Below, piece by piece: positions 50,533 to 59,055 of a DNA stretch of 64,000 nt (its first letter is position 1; the number at the start of each line of letters is the position of its first letter). The notes below the pieces were generated by a model that was not told the DNA's origin, searched no databases, and saw only the letters and a program-made list of their open reading frames with translations. This stretch comes from Acidovorax sp. A79 (GTDB taxonomy: Bacteria; Pseudomonadota; Gammaproteobacteria; Burkholderiales; Burkholderiaceae_C). Where the stretch lies: NCBI RefSeq assembly GCF_041154505.1, contig NZ_AP028672.1:2436001-2500000 (forward strand). Reading direction: 5' to 3'. The position numbers and the translations under genes were made by a program.

Positions 50533-50536
50533 ATCT

Positions 50537-51568
50537 TCATGCAGCCAGCGCATGCGTGCGCGTGACCATCTGCTCGAGCTTGGCCAGCGCCGCGCCCGAG
50601 GCGATGGCGGCCCGTGCCTTTTCAAGCCCTGCGGGCACCGAGTCGACCACGTTGGCCGCATACAGCGCCACGCCTGCGTTCAGGCAGACGATGTCCTGCG
50701 CGGCGCCGGGCTCGCCCTTGAGCACGCCGATCAGCATCTCGCGCGACTGTTCGGGGGATTCGACCTTCAAGGCGCGGTTGCTGGACATGGCCAGGCCGAA
50801 GTCCTCGGGGTGGATTTCGTACTCGGTGATCTGGCCGTTTTTCAGCTCGCCCACCAGCGTGGCCGCGCCCAGGCTGACTTCGTCCATGCCGTCGCGGCCG
50901 TAGACCACCATGGCGTGTTCGGCGCCCAGGCGCTGCAGTGCGCGCACCTGGATGCCGACGAGGTCAGGGTGGAACACGCCCATCAGGATGTTGGGCGCGC
51001 CGGCCGGGTTGGTCAGCGGTCCCAGGATGTTGAAGATGGTGCGCACGCCCAGCTCCTTGCGCACCGGGGCCACGTTCTTCATGGCCGGGTGGTGGTTGGG
51101 CGCGAACATGAATCCGATGCCGACCTCTGCAATGCACTGCGCGATCTGCTCGGGCTTGAGGTTGATGTGGATGCCCAGGGCCTCCATCACATCCGCGCTG
51201 CCGCTCTTGCTGGACACGCCGCGCCCGCCGTGCTTGCTGACCTTGGCGCCCGCCGCTGCGGCCACGAACATGGAGCAGGTGGAGATGTTGAAGGTGTTGG
51301 CGCCGTCGCCGCCCGTGCCCACGATGTCCACCAAGTGCTTGCTATCGGGCACATGGACCTTGGTGGAGAACTCGCGCATCACCTGCGCGGCGGCCGTGAT
51401 CTCGCCGATGGTTTCCTTCTTCACGCGCAGGCCGGTGACGATGGCCGCCGTCATGACGGGCGAGAGCTCGCCGCTCATGATCATGCGCATCAGGTGCAGC
51501 ATCTCGTCGTGGAAGATTTCGCGGTGCTCGATGGTGCGCTGTAGCGCTTCCTGGGGGGTGATGGACAT
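50537..51568 (-). CDS. trpD: Anthranilate phosphoribosyltransferase
   Basis: A 343-residue enzyme that couples anthranilate and PRPP. The PRPP site reads [19 protein letters not shown], followed by [20 protein letters not shown] and [13 protein letters not shown]. The ATG at 51568 has GGAG five bases upstream and gives the standard length. It follows the LysE gene by 37 bases and has no fused TrpG domain. Confidence 0.97.
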   Translation of the reverse strand: MSITPQEALQRTIEHREIFHDEMLHLMRMIMSGELSPVMTAAIVTGLRVKKETIGEITAAAQVMREFSTKVHVPDSKHLVDIVGTGGDGANTFNISTCSMFVAAAAGAKVSKHGGRGVSSKSGSADVMEALGIHINLKPEQIAQCIAEVGIGFMFAPNHHPAMKNVAPVRKELGVRTIFNILGPLTNPAGAPNILMGVFHPDLVGIQVRALQRLGAEHAMVVYGRDGMDEVSLGAATLVGELKNGQITEYEIHPEDFGLAMSSNRALKVESPEQSREMLIGVLKGEPGAAQDIVCLNAGVALYAANVVDSVPAGLEKARAAIASGAALAKLEQMVTRTHALAA

Positions 51569-51605
51569 GGTGTCTCCAGTGTCTTTGCGACGGTGTCTAT
51601 CTAGT

Positions 51606-52277
51606 TCAATTCGACGGTTGGTCGGTGAAGGCGAGCTTGAGGCCAAAGCCGATGAACATCGCGCCTGCGATGCGGTCCAGCCAGTGCATGCCGCGCTGCA
51701 CCGCGCCCATGCGGCGCGCCATCCAGCCTGCAGCCAGCGCCCAGCCCGTGTTGACGGGAATCGCGTTCACGTTGAACAGCACGCCCAGCAGCACGAAGGC
51801 CAGCGCCTTGTTCTCCGTGCCGGGCGCAATGAACTGCGGCACGAAGGCCAGGAAGAAGATCGCGACCTTGGGGTTGAGCACGTTGGTCCAGAAGCCGCCC
51901 AGGAAGATCTTGGACAGCGGCGTGGCAGCACCGGACGATGCCCCCGCCTGCGCCGCCGCGATGGCCGCCGCGCTGCCGCCATCGCCCGAGGGCTTGGACA
52001 GCAGCATGCGCACGCCCATCCACATCAGGTAGGCCGCGCCCACCCACTTGAGCACGGTGAACGCCGTGGCCGAGGTGGCCAGCAGCGCGCCCACGCCCAC
52101 GGCGGCCGCGAAAATGTGCACGAAGCACCCGGCCGTGATGCCCAGGCCCGCCACGATGCCCGCGCGGGTACCGGACTTGAGGGCGTTGGACACGATGTAG
52201 AGCACGTCCGGGCCGGGCGTGAGGTTCAGCAGCCAGCCGGCCGCGATGAACATGAGCAGTTGGTGGCTGTCGGGCAT
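51606..52277 (-). CDS. LysE/RhtB family exporter in the trp cluster
   Basis: A 223-residue inner-membrane protein with about six helices and the family motif [12 protein letters not shown]. The middle loop is unusually rich in Ala and Ser (residues about 115-135). It probably exports an amino acid or a related compound. It starts four bases after the DinB gene and precedes trpD by 37 bases, so it belongs to the trp transcript; a role in relieving excess tryptophan or intermediates is an inference. Confidence 0.87.
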   Translation of the reverse strand: MPDSHQLLMFIAAGWLLNLTPGPDVLYIVSNALKSGTRAGIVAGLGITAGCFVHIFAAAVGVGALLATSATAFTVLKWVGAAYLMWMGVRMLLSKPSGDGGSAAAIAAAQAGASSGAATPLSKIFLGGFWTNVLNPKVAIFFLAFVPQFIAPGTENKALAFVLLGVLFNVNAIPVNTGWALAAGWMARRMGAVQRGMHWLDRIAGAMFIGFGLKLAFTDQPSN

Positions 52278-52281
52278 GGTG

Positions 52282-52812
52282 TTACGACCAGCGTCGCTCC
52301 GGTTGCAGGCGGTGCAGGAAGGTGGTGAGCGAGTCGCGCGGCAGCGGCACGGAGTGCACCGCCAGGATGCGGCCGGCCGCGCCCCGGTGGTAGGTGCCGT
52401 GGACCACGACGTGGTTCAGTATCTCGGCCCGCGTCATGGTGCCGGTGTCACCGTCGGTGAAGCGGAACTGCACGGGCTCGGCCAGCTGGTCCGCGCCGAG
52501 GCCGCCGGCGTACTGCAGGTACCAGTCGTCCGACGCGCGCACGGCGTCGCGCAGGGCGGGCAGTGCAGGCGTCTCGTCGGTGTTGGTCGCTGCGTAGCCG
52601 GTCTGCGGCAGGCCCTGCAGGTGGCTCGCGAAGATGCGGTCCACCACGTAGGTGTGGTTCAGGATGCGCACGAAGAGCCGGTGGTCGCCTTCGGGCAATG
52701 CCGCCTGCGACGCCTCGCCCAGCGCGAGCAACTCCTGGTTGGCCCAGCGCTTGTACTGGAACAGCTGGGCGAACGAGCCCGACGCTGCCGCAGCATCGGC
52801 CGGCGCCGTCAT
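52282..52812 (-). CDS. DinB-family protein
   Basis: A 176-residue four-helix-bundle protein of the DinB/YfiT type. The likely metal ligands are His in [13 protein letters not shown] and two His in [15 protein letters not shown]. Relatives include thiol-dependent transferases, but most have no known reaction. Its ATG overlaps the trpG stop (ATGA), so it is translated with trpG; the reason is unknown. Confidence 0.85.
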   Translation of the reverse strand: MTAPADAAAASGSFAQLFQYKRWANQELLALGEASQAALPEGDHRLFVRILNHTYVVDRIFASHLQGLPQTGYAATNTDETPALPALRDAVRASDDWYLQYAGGLGADQLAEPVQFRFTDGDTGTMTRAEILNHVVVHGTYHRGAAGRILAVHSVPLPRDSLTTFLHRLQPERRWS

Positions 52813-53381
52813 GCGCGCTGCTCCAGAAAGTTCTTCAGCATCGCGTGCCCGTGCTCGGTGAGGATGCTTTCAGGGTGGAACTGCACGCCCTGGATGGCCA
52901 GCTCCTTGTGGCGCACGCCCATGATCTCGCCGTCATCCGTCCAGGCCGTGACCTGCAGCACGTCGGGGCACGCGGCGCGATCGATGGCCAGCGAGTGGTA
53001 GCGGTTCACGGTGAATTTTTCGGGCAGGCCCGCGAACACGCCCTGCTGTGTGGTGGTGATGACGCTGGTCTTGCCGTGCATCAACTCCTGCGCGCGGACG
53101 ATGGTGCCGCCGAAGGCCGCGCCGATGCTCTGGTGGCCCAGGCACACGCCCAGGATGGGCAGCTTGCCCGCGAAGTGCTGGATCGCCGCCACCGAGATGC
53201 CGGCCTCGGCGGGCGAGCACGGGCCGGGCGAGATCACCAGGCGGTCGGGCGCGCGCGCCGCAATGCCTTCAAGCGTGATTTCATCGTTGCGGAACACCTC
53301 GACCTCGGCACCCAGCTCGCCGAAGTACTGCACGATGTTGTAGGTGAAGCTGTCGTAGTTGTCGACCATCAAGAGTTTCAT
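52809..53381 (-). CDS. trpG: Anthranilate synthase glutamine amidotransferase subunit
   Basis: A 190-residue class I amidotransferase that provides ammonia to TrpE. The nucleophile is Cys80 in [12 protein letters not shown], and the His-Glu pair is in VQFHPESIL. It may also serve folate synthesis as PabA, since no pabA is in the window. It overlaps the chorismate mutase gene and the DinB gene by four bases each. Confidence 0.97.
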   Translation of the reverse strand: MKLLMVDNYDSFTYNIVQYFGELGAEVEVFRNDEITLEGIAARAPDRLVISPGPCSPAEAGISVAAIQHFAGKLPILGVCLGHQSIGAAFGGTIVRAQELMHGKTSVITTTQQGVFAGLPEKFTVNRYHSLAIDRAACPDVLQVTAWTDDGEIMGVRHKELAIQGVQFHPESILTEHGHAMLKNFLEQRA

Positions 53382-53713
53382 GCGGCGCTCCCGGCAGAGG
53401 CGGATTCGCGCAGGCGGGCGAACTCGCGGTGTTCATAGGCAATGCAGGCTTCCATGAGGCTGCGGTAGATGGCTTCCATCACGTCGGCATCGCCGCCTTC
53501 GGCCAGCGCCTGCTCGCGCACGCGGTCCACGATGGCCTGTATGCGCGCCTCATCGCGCACCTGCGTGGCGTCTTGCTTGATGCGCGCGGCCTGCGTCATG
53601 TAGCCCACGCGCTCCACCAGCAGGGGCACCAGCACGTCGTCCAGCCTGTTCACCTCGCGGCGCACGTCCGGCATGGCGGCGCAGGATTTGACTTTGTCGA
53701 TGGCGCGGGTCAT
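53378..53713 (-). CDS. Chorismate mutase, AroQ type
   Basis: A 111-residue all-helical protein. The active-site pattern of the AroQ fold is visible: an Arg in [20 protein letters not shown], a Lys in AARIKQD and the [13 protein letters not shown] helix. It converts chorismate to prephenate, the Tyr/Phe branch; isochorismate pyruvate lyases share the fold, so the precise activity is not certain. It sits between trpE and trpG with ATGA overlaps at both ends, which would couple the two competing branches. Confidence 0.85.
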   Translation of the reverse strand: MTRAIDKVKSCAAMPDVRREVNRLDDVLVPLLVERVGYMTQAARIKQDATQVRDEARIQAIVDRVREQALAEGGDADVMEAIYRSLMEACIAYEHREFARLRESASAGSAA

Positions 53714-55209
53714 TCGAGGCCCTCCTCGACCAGCTCCGCCGCGCGCAGCAGCGCACGGGCCTTGTGCTCGGTTTCCTTCCATTCCAGCTCAGGCACCGAG
53801 TCGGCCACCACGCCGGCGGCCGCCTGCACGTAGAGCGTGCCGTTCTTCACGATGCCGGTGCGGATGGCGATGGCCACGTCCATGTCGCCGGCGTAGCTCA
53901 GGTAGCCGCAGGCGCCGCCGTACAGGCCGCGCTTGGTGGGTTCGAGCTGGTCGATGATTTCCATCGCATGCACCTTGGGCGCGCCGGTGAGCGTGCCGGC
54001 GGGGAAGGTGGCCTTGAGCACGTCGATGGCCGTCATGCCGTCGTTGAGGATGCCTTCCACGTTGCTCACGATGTGCATCACGTGGCTGTAGCGCTCGATG
54101 GCGAAGGCCTCGGTCACCTTCACCGTGCCGGTCTTGGCGATGCGGCCGATGTCGTTGCGCGCCAGATCGATCAGCATCACATGCTCGGCGCGCTCCTTGG
54201 GGTCGTTGATGAGCTCGACCTCGGCGGCCTTGTCCTTCTCCAGCGTGGCGCCACGGGGGCGCGTGCCGGCCAGGGGGCGGATGGTGACCTTCTGGCCGTC
54301 GGGCGTGTTCTCCTGGCGCACCAGGATCTCGGGGCTCGCGCCCACCACGTGGAAGTCGCCGAAGTCGTAGAAGTACATGTACGGCGACGGGTTCAGCGAG
54401 CGCAGCGCGCGGTACAGCGACAGGGGGCTTTCGGTGTAGCGCTTGTGGATGCGCTGGCCCACCTGCACCTGCATGAAGTCGCCCGCGGCGATCAGTTCCT
54501 TGGCGCGGTCCACGGCGGCGAGGTAGTCGGCCTTGGAGAAGTCGCGCTGCGCGGGGTGGCTCTCGGTGGGCTTGACGATGGGCGCGCTCACCGAATACTT
54601 GAGCTGGTCCTTCAGGTCGCGCAGGCGCTTCTTGGCCTTGGCGTAGGCCTCGGGCTGGGCCGGGTCGGCGTAGACGATGAGGTAGAGCTTTCCCGACAGG
54701 TTGTCGATGACGGCGAGTTCCTCGCACTGCAGCAGCAGGATGTCGGGGCAGCCCAGCGTGTCGGGCGGGCAGGTGTCTTCGAGCTTCTTTTCGATGTAAC
54801 GCACCGCGTCGTAGCCGAAGTAGCCGGCCAGGCCGCCGCAAAAGCGCGGCAGGCCGGGGCGCAAGGCCACCTTGAAGCGCTTCTGGTACGCCTCGATGAA
54901 GTCGAGCGGGTTGCCCGCTGCGGACTCCACCACCTCGCCGTTGGTCACCACCTCGGTCTTGGCGCTGGCGCCAAAACCGCTGGCGCGCAGCAGCGTGCGC
55001 GCGGGCAGGCCGATGAAGCTGTAGCGCCCGAAGCGCTCGCCGCCCACCACGGATTCGAGCAGGAAGCTGTGCTTGCCGCCGTCCTTGCTGTGGGCCAGCT
55101 TCAGGTACAGGGAGAGAGGGGTTTCCAGGTCCGCAAAGGCTTCCGCCATGAGCGGAATGCGGTTGTAGCCTTCGCCGGCCAGGCTTTTGAATTCAAGTTC
55201 TGTGATCAC
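53710..55209 (-). CDS. trpE: Anthranilate synthase component I
   Basis: A 499-residue chorismate-using enzyme. The N-terminal part carries the tryptophan feedback site (LLES near residue 50), and the catalytic domain has ATFPAGTLTGAPKVHAMEII, then DVAIAIRTGIVKNGTLYVQA and AGVVADSVPELEW. The start is GTG at 55209, with GGGAG upstream, and the long upstream extension was rejected because it runs through the leader region. It is the first structural gene of the trp cluster. Confidence 0.97.
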   Translation of the reverse strand: MITELEFKSLAGEGYNRIPLMAEAFADLETPLSLYLKLAHSKDGGKHSFLLESVVGGERFGRYSFIGLPARTLLRASGFGASAKTEVVTNGEVVESAAGNPLDFIEAYQKRFKVALRPGLPRFCGGLAGYFGYDAVRYIEKKLEDTCPPDTLGCPDILLLQCEELAVIDNLSGKLYLIVYADPAQPEAYAKAKKRLRDLKDQLKYSVSAPIVKPTESHPAQRDFSKADYLAAVDRAKELIAAGDFMQVQVGQRIHKRYTESPLSLYRALRSLNPSPYMYFYDFGDFHVVGASPEILVRQENTPDGQKVTIRPLAGTRPRGATLEKDKAAEVELINDPKERAEHVMLIDLARNDIGRIAKTGTVKVTEAFAIERYSHVMHIVSNVEGILNDGMTAIDVLKATFPAGTLTGAPKVHAMEIIDQLEPTKRGLYGGACGYLSYAGDMDVAIAIRTGIVKNGTLYVQAAAGVVADSVPELEWKETEHKARALLRAAELVEEGLE

Positions 55210-55210
55210 G

Positions 55211-55222
55211 GGGAGAGCTCCC
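55211..55222 (-). promoter_or_regulatory. Self-complementary sequence around the trpE ribosome-binding site
   Basis: GGGAGCTCTCCC lies directly before the trpE GTG and contains the ribosome-binding GGGAG. If folded it would hide that site. The loop is tight (two to four bases), so the fold is weak alone and may depend on the leader structures upstream. Confidence 0.3.
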
Positions 55223-55229
55223 AGCTGTG

Positions 55230-55267
55230 GCAGCGCGTGTCCCCCGGGCAATAAAAGGGGGCGCTGC
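55230..55267 (-). promoter_or_regulatory. Stem-loop in the trpE leader
   Basis: GCAGCGC pairs with GCGCTGC over seven bases, and CCCC/GGGG continue the stem after a four-base bulge. It lies between the leader peptide and trpE and could be one of the alternative structures of an attenuator. A CCCCCTTTTATT sequence inside the loop side could end a shorter terminator; this is not certain. Confidence 0.4.
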
Positions 55268-55329
55268 GGTCCATTCAATCGGCCCCGGTAGGGCCACGGG
55301 TGCACGCTGGGGCAATTGCCCAGGTGCCA

Positions 55330-55413
55330 TCAGGCGTTCAAGGAGACAGGCTGACGCCAGGGCCAGGCTCCCCGGTCGCTGCAACCTGTGATGAACACGT
55401 GGTGAATGAACAT
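55330..55413 (-). CDS. trpL: Probable trp operon leader peptide
   Basis: A 27-codon frame starting ATG at 55413 (MFIHHVFITGC...) that contains two Trp codons one apart, in GAWPWRQP, at codons 17 and 19. It ends 120 bases before trpE, and GC-rich hairpins follow. This is the layout of a transcription attenuator, where ribosome stalling at Trp codons selects the downstream fold. There is no ribosome-binding site; a TACACT lies seven bases before the ATG, so the message may be leaderless. No good -35 is seen. Confidence 0.55.
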   Translation of the reverse strand: MFIHHVFITGCSDRGAWPWRQPVSLNA

Positions 55414-55532
55414 GGCCCAAAGTGTAGCAAAGGTTCCCGGCCGCCCCGGTTTTGACACACCGCAACGCCGCGCCGCGCAACCACTCGAAAACCCTGTTGC
55501 GGCAAAAAGCAGGTGCAGCAACAATTTGAAAC

Positions 55533-55544
55533 GAACGACCGTTC
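55533..55544. promoter_or_regulatory. Palindromic operator candidate before the chalcone-isomerase-like gene
   Basis: GAACGACCGTTC is a perfect inverted repeat (GAACG, AC, CGTTC) followed by a run of T and the ribosome-binding site. It resembles sites of TetR-type regulators; no such regulator gene is in the window. Confidence 0.4.
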
Positions 55545-55561
55545 TTTTTTAGGAGTTGCGC

Positions 55562-56149
55562 ATGAAGTTCCTCCAGCGATGCGCCGCAGCGGCAGCGTTG
55601 TGCCTGCTGACGGCCGGTGCCATTGCCCAGACCATCACCGTGGCCGACGTCAAGTACGAAGAAACCACCAGCCTGAGCGGCAGCAGCCTGCAGCTCAATG
55701 GGGCGGGCGTGCGCTACAAGGCGGTCTTCAAGGTCTACACGGCCGGCCTGTATCTCGAAAAGAAAGCCCACACGCCGCAGGACATTGCCGCGCTCAAGGG
55801 CCCCAAGCGCATGAGCATCACCATGCTGCGCGAGATCGACTCCACCGAGCTGGGCAAGCTCTTCTCGCGCGGCATGGAGGACAACATGGACCGCGCGGCG
55901 TTCTCCAAGCTGATTCCCGGCGTGCTGCGCATGAGCCAGATCTTCTCGGACCACAAGAAGCTGCAGGCAGGCGACCAGTTCATGATCGACTGGATACCCG
56001 GCACCGGCACGGTGATCACGGTCAAGGGCAAGCCGCAGGGCGAGCCTTTCAAGGAGCCGGAATTCTTCAACGCGCTGCTGGGCATCTGGCTGGGCAACAC
56101 ACCGGCCGACTGGAAGCTCAAGGATGCCTTGCTCGGCAAGCCCGCATAG
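55562..56149 (+). CDS. Secreted chalcone-isomerase-like protein
   Basis: A 195-residue protein with a signal peptide (about 24 residues, ending AGAIAQ). The mature part has the chalcone isomerase-like fold pattern (LQLNGAGVRYKAVFKVYTAG, LYLEKKAHTPQDIAAL, LGKLFSRGMEDNMD). Bacterial members are not flavonoid enzymes; they probably bind fatty acids or similar ligands in the periplasm. AGGAG lies seven bases before the ATG. It is single, divergent from the trp leader. Confidence 0.82.
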   Translation: MKFLQRCAAAAALCLLTAGAIAQTITVADVKYEETTSLSGSSLQLNGAGVRYKAVFKVYTAGLYLEKKAHTPQDIAALKGPKRMSITMLREIDSTELGKLFSRGMEDNMDRAAFSKLIPGVLRMSQIFSDHKKLQAGDQFMIDWIPGTGTVITVKGKPQGEPFKEPEFFNALLGIWLGNTPADWKLKDALLGKPA

Positions 56150-56448
56150 CCGCCCGCGCCGGTTGCGCGTCCCGGGACACCGCCGCTACGGGCAAACCCC
56201 CATGAAACCATGCCTGCGGCTGTCACCCGCCCGACAGCGGCGGGCCGCACCGGGGCGTAACCTTTTATCCAGGGAATTCAGGGCCTTCGACGCAACCTGC
56301 ACCGCATGCCCCTGCGGCGCCACCCGCGCCATGTGATGCCACGCACAGCCCGGCCCGGGCGCCCTGCGCCACCCGCATGCGCCACGGCCCTTGCCACCCC
56401 AGAGCCCCAGCCCCGCCCCCAGACACCTTTTTTGCGCCCGCCATCACC

Positions 56449-58107
56449 ATGAAATTCAGCAACCTTTCCGTCGGCCTGCGCCTGGGCGCTTCCTTTGGGG
56501 CCATCCTGCTCATCACCGCCCTCATCGCAGCCACCGGCATATGGCGCATCGCCAGCCTGCAGAACGCCAGCGAGCGTGTCGCCACGCAGGAGATCGAGCA
56601 ACAGATGCTGGTGGAAGACTGGGCCTCCGACATCCGCCTGAACTGGGTCCGCACGGAGGCATTCCTCAAGGCCATCGACCGCGACTACATGGACAAGCTC
56701 GCCGCGGACACCCAGGCCACGGCCAAGGGCATGGATGCCAAGGTCCAGCGCATCGAGGCGCTGGTGCAGGGCGAGCCTGGCCGCGCACTGCTGGCCGCCA
56801 TTGCCACGGCGCGCGCGGCCTACAACGACAAGCAGGCCGAGATCCGCGAACTGCACCGGGGCGGCGAGCCGAACGTGCCCGCCCTGGTGGACAAGGACCT
56901 TCGCCCGCTGGCCGACAAATACCTGAAGTCACTGGACGACCTGCGCACGGCCATGGCCACGCAACTGGCTGAAAGCCAGGCCGACACCGGCACCCTTGCC
57001 AAGGCCAGCCAGGCACTTCTGGGCGTGGGCACCCTGGTGGCGGTGGCGCTGGGGGCCCTGCTGGCCTGGACGGTCACGCGCTCGATCGTCCGGCCCGTGC
57101 AGCGGGGCAAGCAGGCGGCGGAGAGCATTGCCAGCGGCGACCTCACGCACGCCATCGAAGCCCATGGCGGCGACGAGACAGGCCAGCTGCTCCAGGCGCT
57201 GTCCACCATGCAATCGCGCCTGGCCACCATCGTGGGCAATGTGCGCCACAGCGCCGAAGGCGTGGCCACCGCCAGTGCCGAAATCGCCTCGGGCAACAAC
57301 GATCTGTCGGCCCGCACCGAGCAGCAGGCCTCGGCGCTGCAGCAGACGGCCGCCTCGATGGAACAGCTGGGCTCCACGGTGCGCCAGAACGCGGACAACG
57401 CGCGCCAGGCCAACCAGCTGGCGATGAGCGCCTCCACCGTCGCCCAGCAGGGCGGCGACGTGGTGGCCGAGGTGGTGGACACCATGAAGGGCATCAACGA
57501 CAGCAGCCGCAAGATCGCCGACATCATCAGCGTGATCGACGGCATCGCGTTCCAGACCAACATCCTGGCGCTCAACGCGGCGGTGGAGGCGGCGCGCGCG
57601 GGCGAGCAGGGCCGGGGCTTCGCCGTGGTGGCGGGCGAGGTGCGCAGCCTGGCCGGGCGCTCGGCGCAGGCCGCCAAGGAAATCAAGGCCCTGATCGGCA
57701 CCAGCGTGGAGCGCGTGGAACAGGGCACCGCGCTGGTGGACAAGGCGGGCGCCACGATGACCGAGGTGGTCGGGGCCATCCGCCGCGTGACGGACATCAT
57801 GGGCGAGATCAGCGCGGCCAGCAGCGAGCAGAGCCAGGGCGTGTCGCAAGTGGGCGAGGCGATCACGCAGATGGACCAGGCCACGCAGCAGAACGCGGCC
57901 CTGGTGGAGCAAAGCGCGGCAGCGGCCGACAGCCTCAAGACCCAGGCAGGCCAGCTGGTCGATGCCGTGGCCGTGTTCCGGCTGGGCAGCGACGCTGCCG
58001 CTGGCGCGCCAGCGCATGCGGCACTCGTCACCACGGCACCACCGGCCCGTACAGCCGGCAGCGCACGGGTGCTGCCAACGGCTGCGCAGCGCCGTATCGC
58101 GGCCTGA
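56449..58107 (+). CDS. Methyl-accepting chemotaxis protein
   Basis: A 552-residue receptor. Membrane helices are at about 10-30 and 188-210, with a four-helix-bundle ligand domain between them, a HAMP domain to about 270 and a signalling domain whose hairpin tip reads [20 protein letters not shown], then [17 protein letters not shown]. The C-terminus (RRIAA) lacks the CheR-binding xWxxF pentapeptide. ATG at 56449 gives the usual start; the frame is open upstream. It is not next to other che genes. Confidence 0.93.
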   Translation: MKFSNLSVGLRLGASFGAILLITALIAATGIWRIASLQNASERVATQEIEQQMLVEDWASDIRLNWVRTEAFLKAIDRDYMDKLAADTQATAKGMDAKVQRIEALVQGEPGRALLAAIATARAAYNDKQAEIRELHRGGEPNVPALVDKDLRPLADKYLKSLDDLRTAMATQLAESQADTGTLAKASQALLGVGTLVAVALGALLAWTVTRSIVRPVQRGKQAAESIASGDLTHAIEAHGGDETGQLLQALSTMQSRLATIVGNVRHSAEGVATASAEIASGNNDLSARTEQQASALQQTAASMEQLGSTVRQNADNARQANQLAMSASTVAQQGGDVVAEVVDTMKGINDSSRKIADIISVIDGIAFQTNILALNAAVEAARAGEQGRGFAVVAGEVRSLAGRSAQAAKEIKALIGTSVERVEQGTALVDKAGATMTEVVGAIRRVTDIMGEISAASSEQSQGVSQVGEAITQMDQATQQNAALVEQSAAAADSLKTQAGQLVDAVAVFRLGSDAAAGAPAHAALVTTAPPARTAGSARVLPTAAQRRIAA

Positions 58108-58815
58108 TCAGCCCGCGAACGCGCTCAGCGCATCCGCGAAACCATCGGCATCCACCGCCCGCGCGGGCTGGCCGTGGTTATAGCCGTAGGTCACCAGCAC
58201 CACGGGGCAGCCGGCGGCGCGCGCGGCCTGCGCATCGTTGCTGGAATCGCCGACCATCAGCGTGCGCGCGGGCGCGGTGCCCAGGGCCTCGCAGGTCTTG
58301 ACGAGGGGCAGCGGATCGGGCTTCTTGCGCGCGAAGCTGTCGCCACCGAACACCTGCGAAAAGTAGCCGTCGAGCCCCTTGGCCTTCAGCAAGGGCACGG
58401 CGAAATCCAGGGGCTTGTTGGTCAGGCAGGCCAGGCGCAGGCCCGCGGCCTGCAGCGCCTGCAGGCCGGCCACCACGCCGGGGTACACCTGCGCATACTG
58501 GCCGTTGATGGCCAGGTAGTGCTTCTGGTAGCTGGCCCAGGCGGCGGGGTACAGCGATTCGACCTGCGCCGCATCGGCCGGCTGGCCCTCGGATGCCAGC
58601 ACATGGGCCAGCACCGACCGCAGCAGGTGCTCCGAGCCTTTGCCCACCATGCGCTCGATGGAGGGTGCCTCGATGGGTGGCAGCGCCAGTTCGCGCAGCA
58701 TGCGGTTGAGCGCCTCGGCAAAGTCCCCGAGCGTGTCCACCATGGTGCCGTCCAGGTCCACGATGGCGGCGTCCACGCGGGACAACAGGGCGGACAGGGG
58801 CGAGGGTGTGGACAT
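58108..58815 (-). CDS. gph: Phosphoglycolate phosphatase, HAD family
   Basis: A 235-residue HAD hydrolase. Asp20 and Asp22 in VDLDGTMVDTL are the nucleophile and general acid, LTNKPLDF is motif II, KKPDPLP has the Lys and VGDSSNDAQAARAA the metal aspartates. It removes phosphate from 2-phosphoglycolate from DNA repair or oxygenase reactions. The ATG at 58815 fits the family; the long upstream frame does not. Confidence 0.9.
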   Translation of the reverse strand: MSTPSPLSALLSRVDAAIVDLDGTMVDTLGDFAEALNRMLRELALPPIEAPSIERMVGKGSEHLLRSVLAHVLASEGQPADAAQVESLYPAAWASYQKHYLAINGQYAQVYPGVVAGLQALQAAGLRLACLTNKPLDFAVPLLKAKGLDGYFSQVFGGDSFARKKPDPLPLVKTCEALGTAPARTLMVGDSSNDAQAARAAGCPVVLVTYGYNHGQPARAVDADGFADALSAFAG

Positions 58816-58844
58816 GCGAAAAACCTTGCAGTGCAGACGAGGAA

Positions 58845-58867
58845 AGGCCGGGCATCTTGCCCGGCCT
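58845..58867 (-). terminator. Terminator-like hairpin upstream of gph
   Basis: Perfect 10-bp arms AGGCCGGGCA and TGCCCGGCCT with a three-base loop, followed leftward by TTTCCTCGT. It lies between the end of the SPFH operon (59056) and the gph start (58815), so it may end the SPFH operon or be in the gph leader. Confidence 0.5.
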
Positions 58868-58935
58868 GCCTGGATTTTAAAGGGCCCATCTTCGTCGCAC
58901 ATCGCGACCGCCATGCATGGCCATTGCCCCGTGAA

Positions 58936-59052
58936 ACTGGCGCGGCCAAAACCAGTGCTCCCGCGCAAGGGCCGCCCCGCCGCGCTGGGAGCGTCCCCGC
59001 CCAGATTGCGAAACAATCTGAGAGAGGGGGAAGGCGCGAAGCGACTCAGGGG
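58936..59052. repeat. Dispersed Comamonadaceae-type repeat, copy d
   Basis: Contains GGGCCGCCCCGCCGCGCTGG and, 40 bases on, AGAGGGGGAAGGCGCGAAGC, then GACTCAGGGG. The block between them differs from copies a and b, so the element is modular. It touches the 3' end of the SH3-like protein gene. Confidence 0.55.
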
Positions 59053-59055
59053 TGC

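Noticed and set aside
53764..55254. Open frame of 496 codons opposite trpE
   Set aside because: Antisense shadow; trpE on the other strand is unambiguous.
56150..56448. Possible gene or RNA between the chalcone-isomerase-like gene and the chemoreceptor
   Set aside because: About 300 bases without a convincing frame, promoter or hairpin; upstream extension of the chemoreceptor frame is Pro/His-rich and unlikely to be translated.
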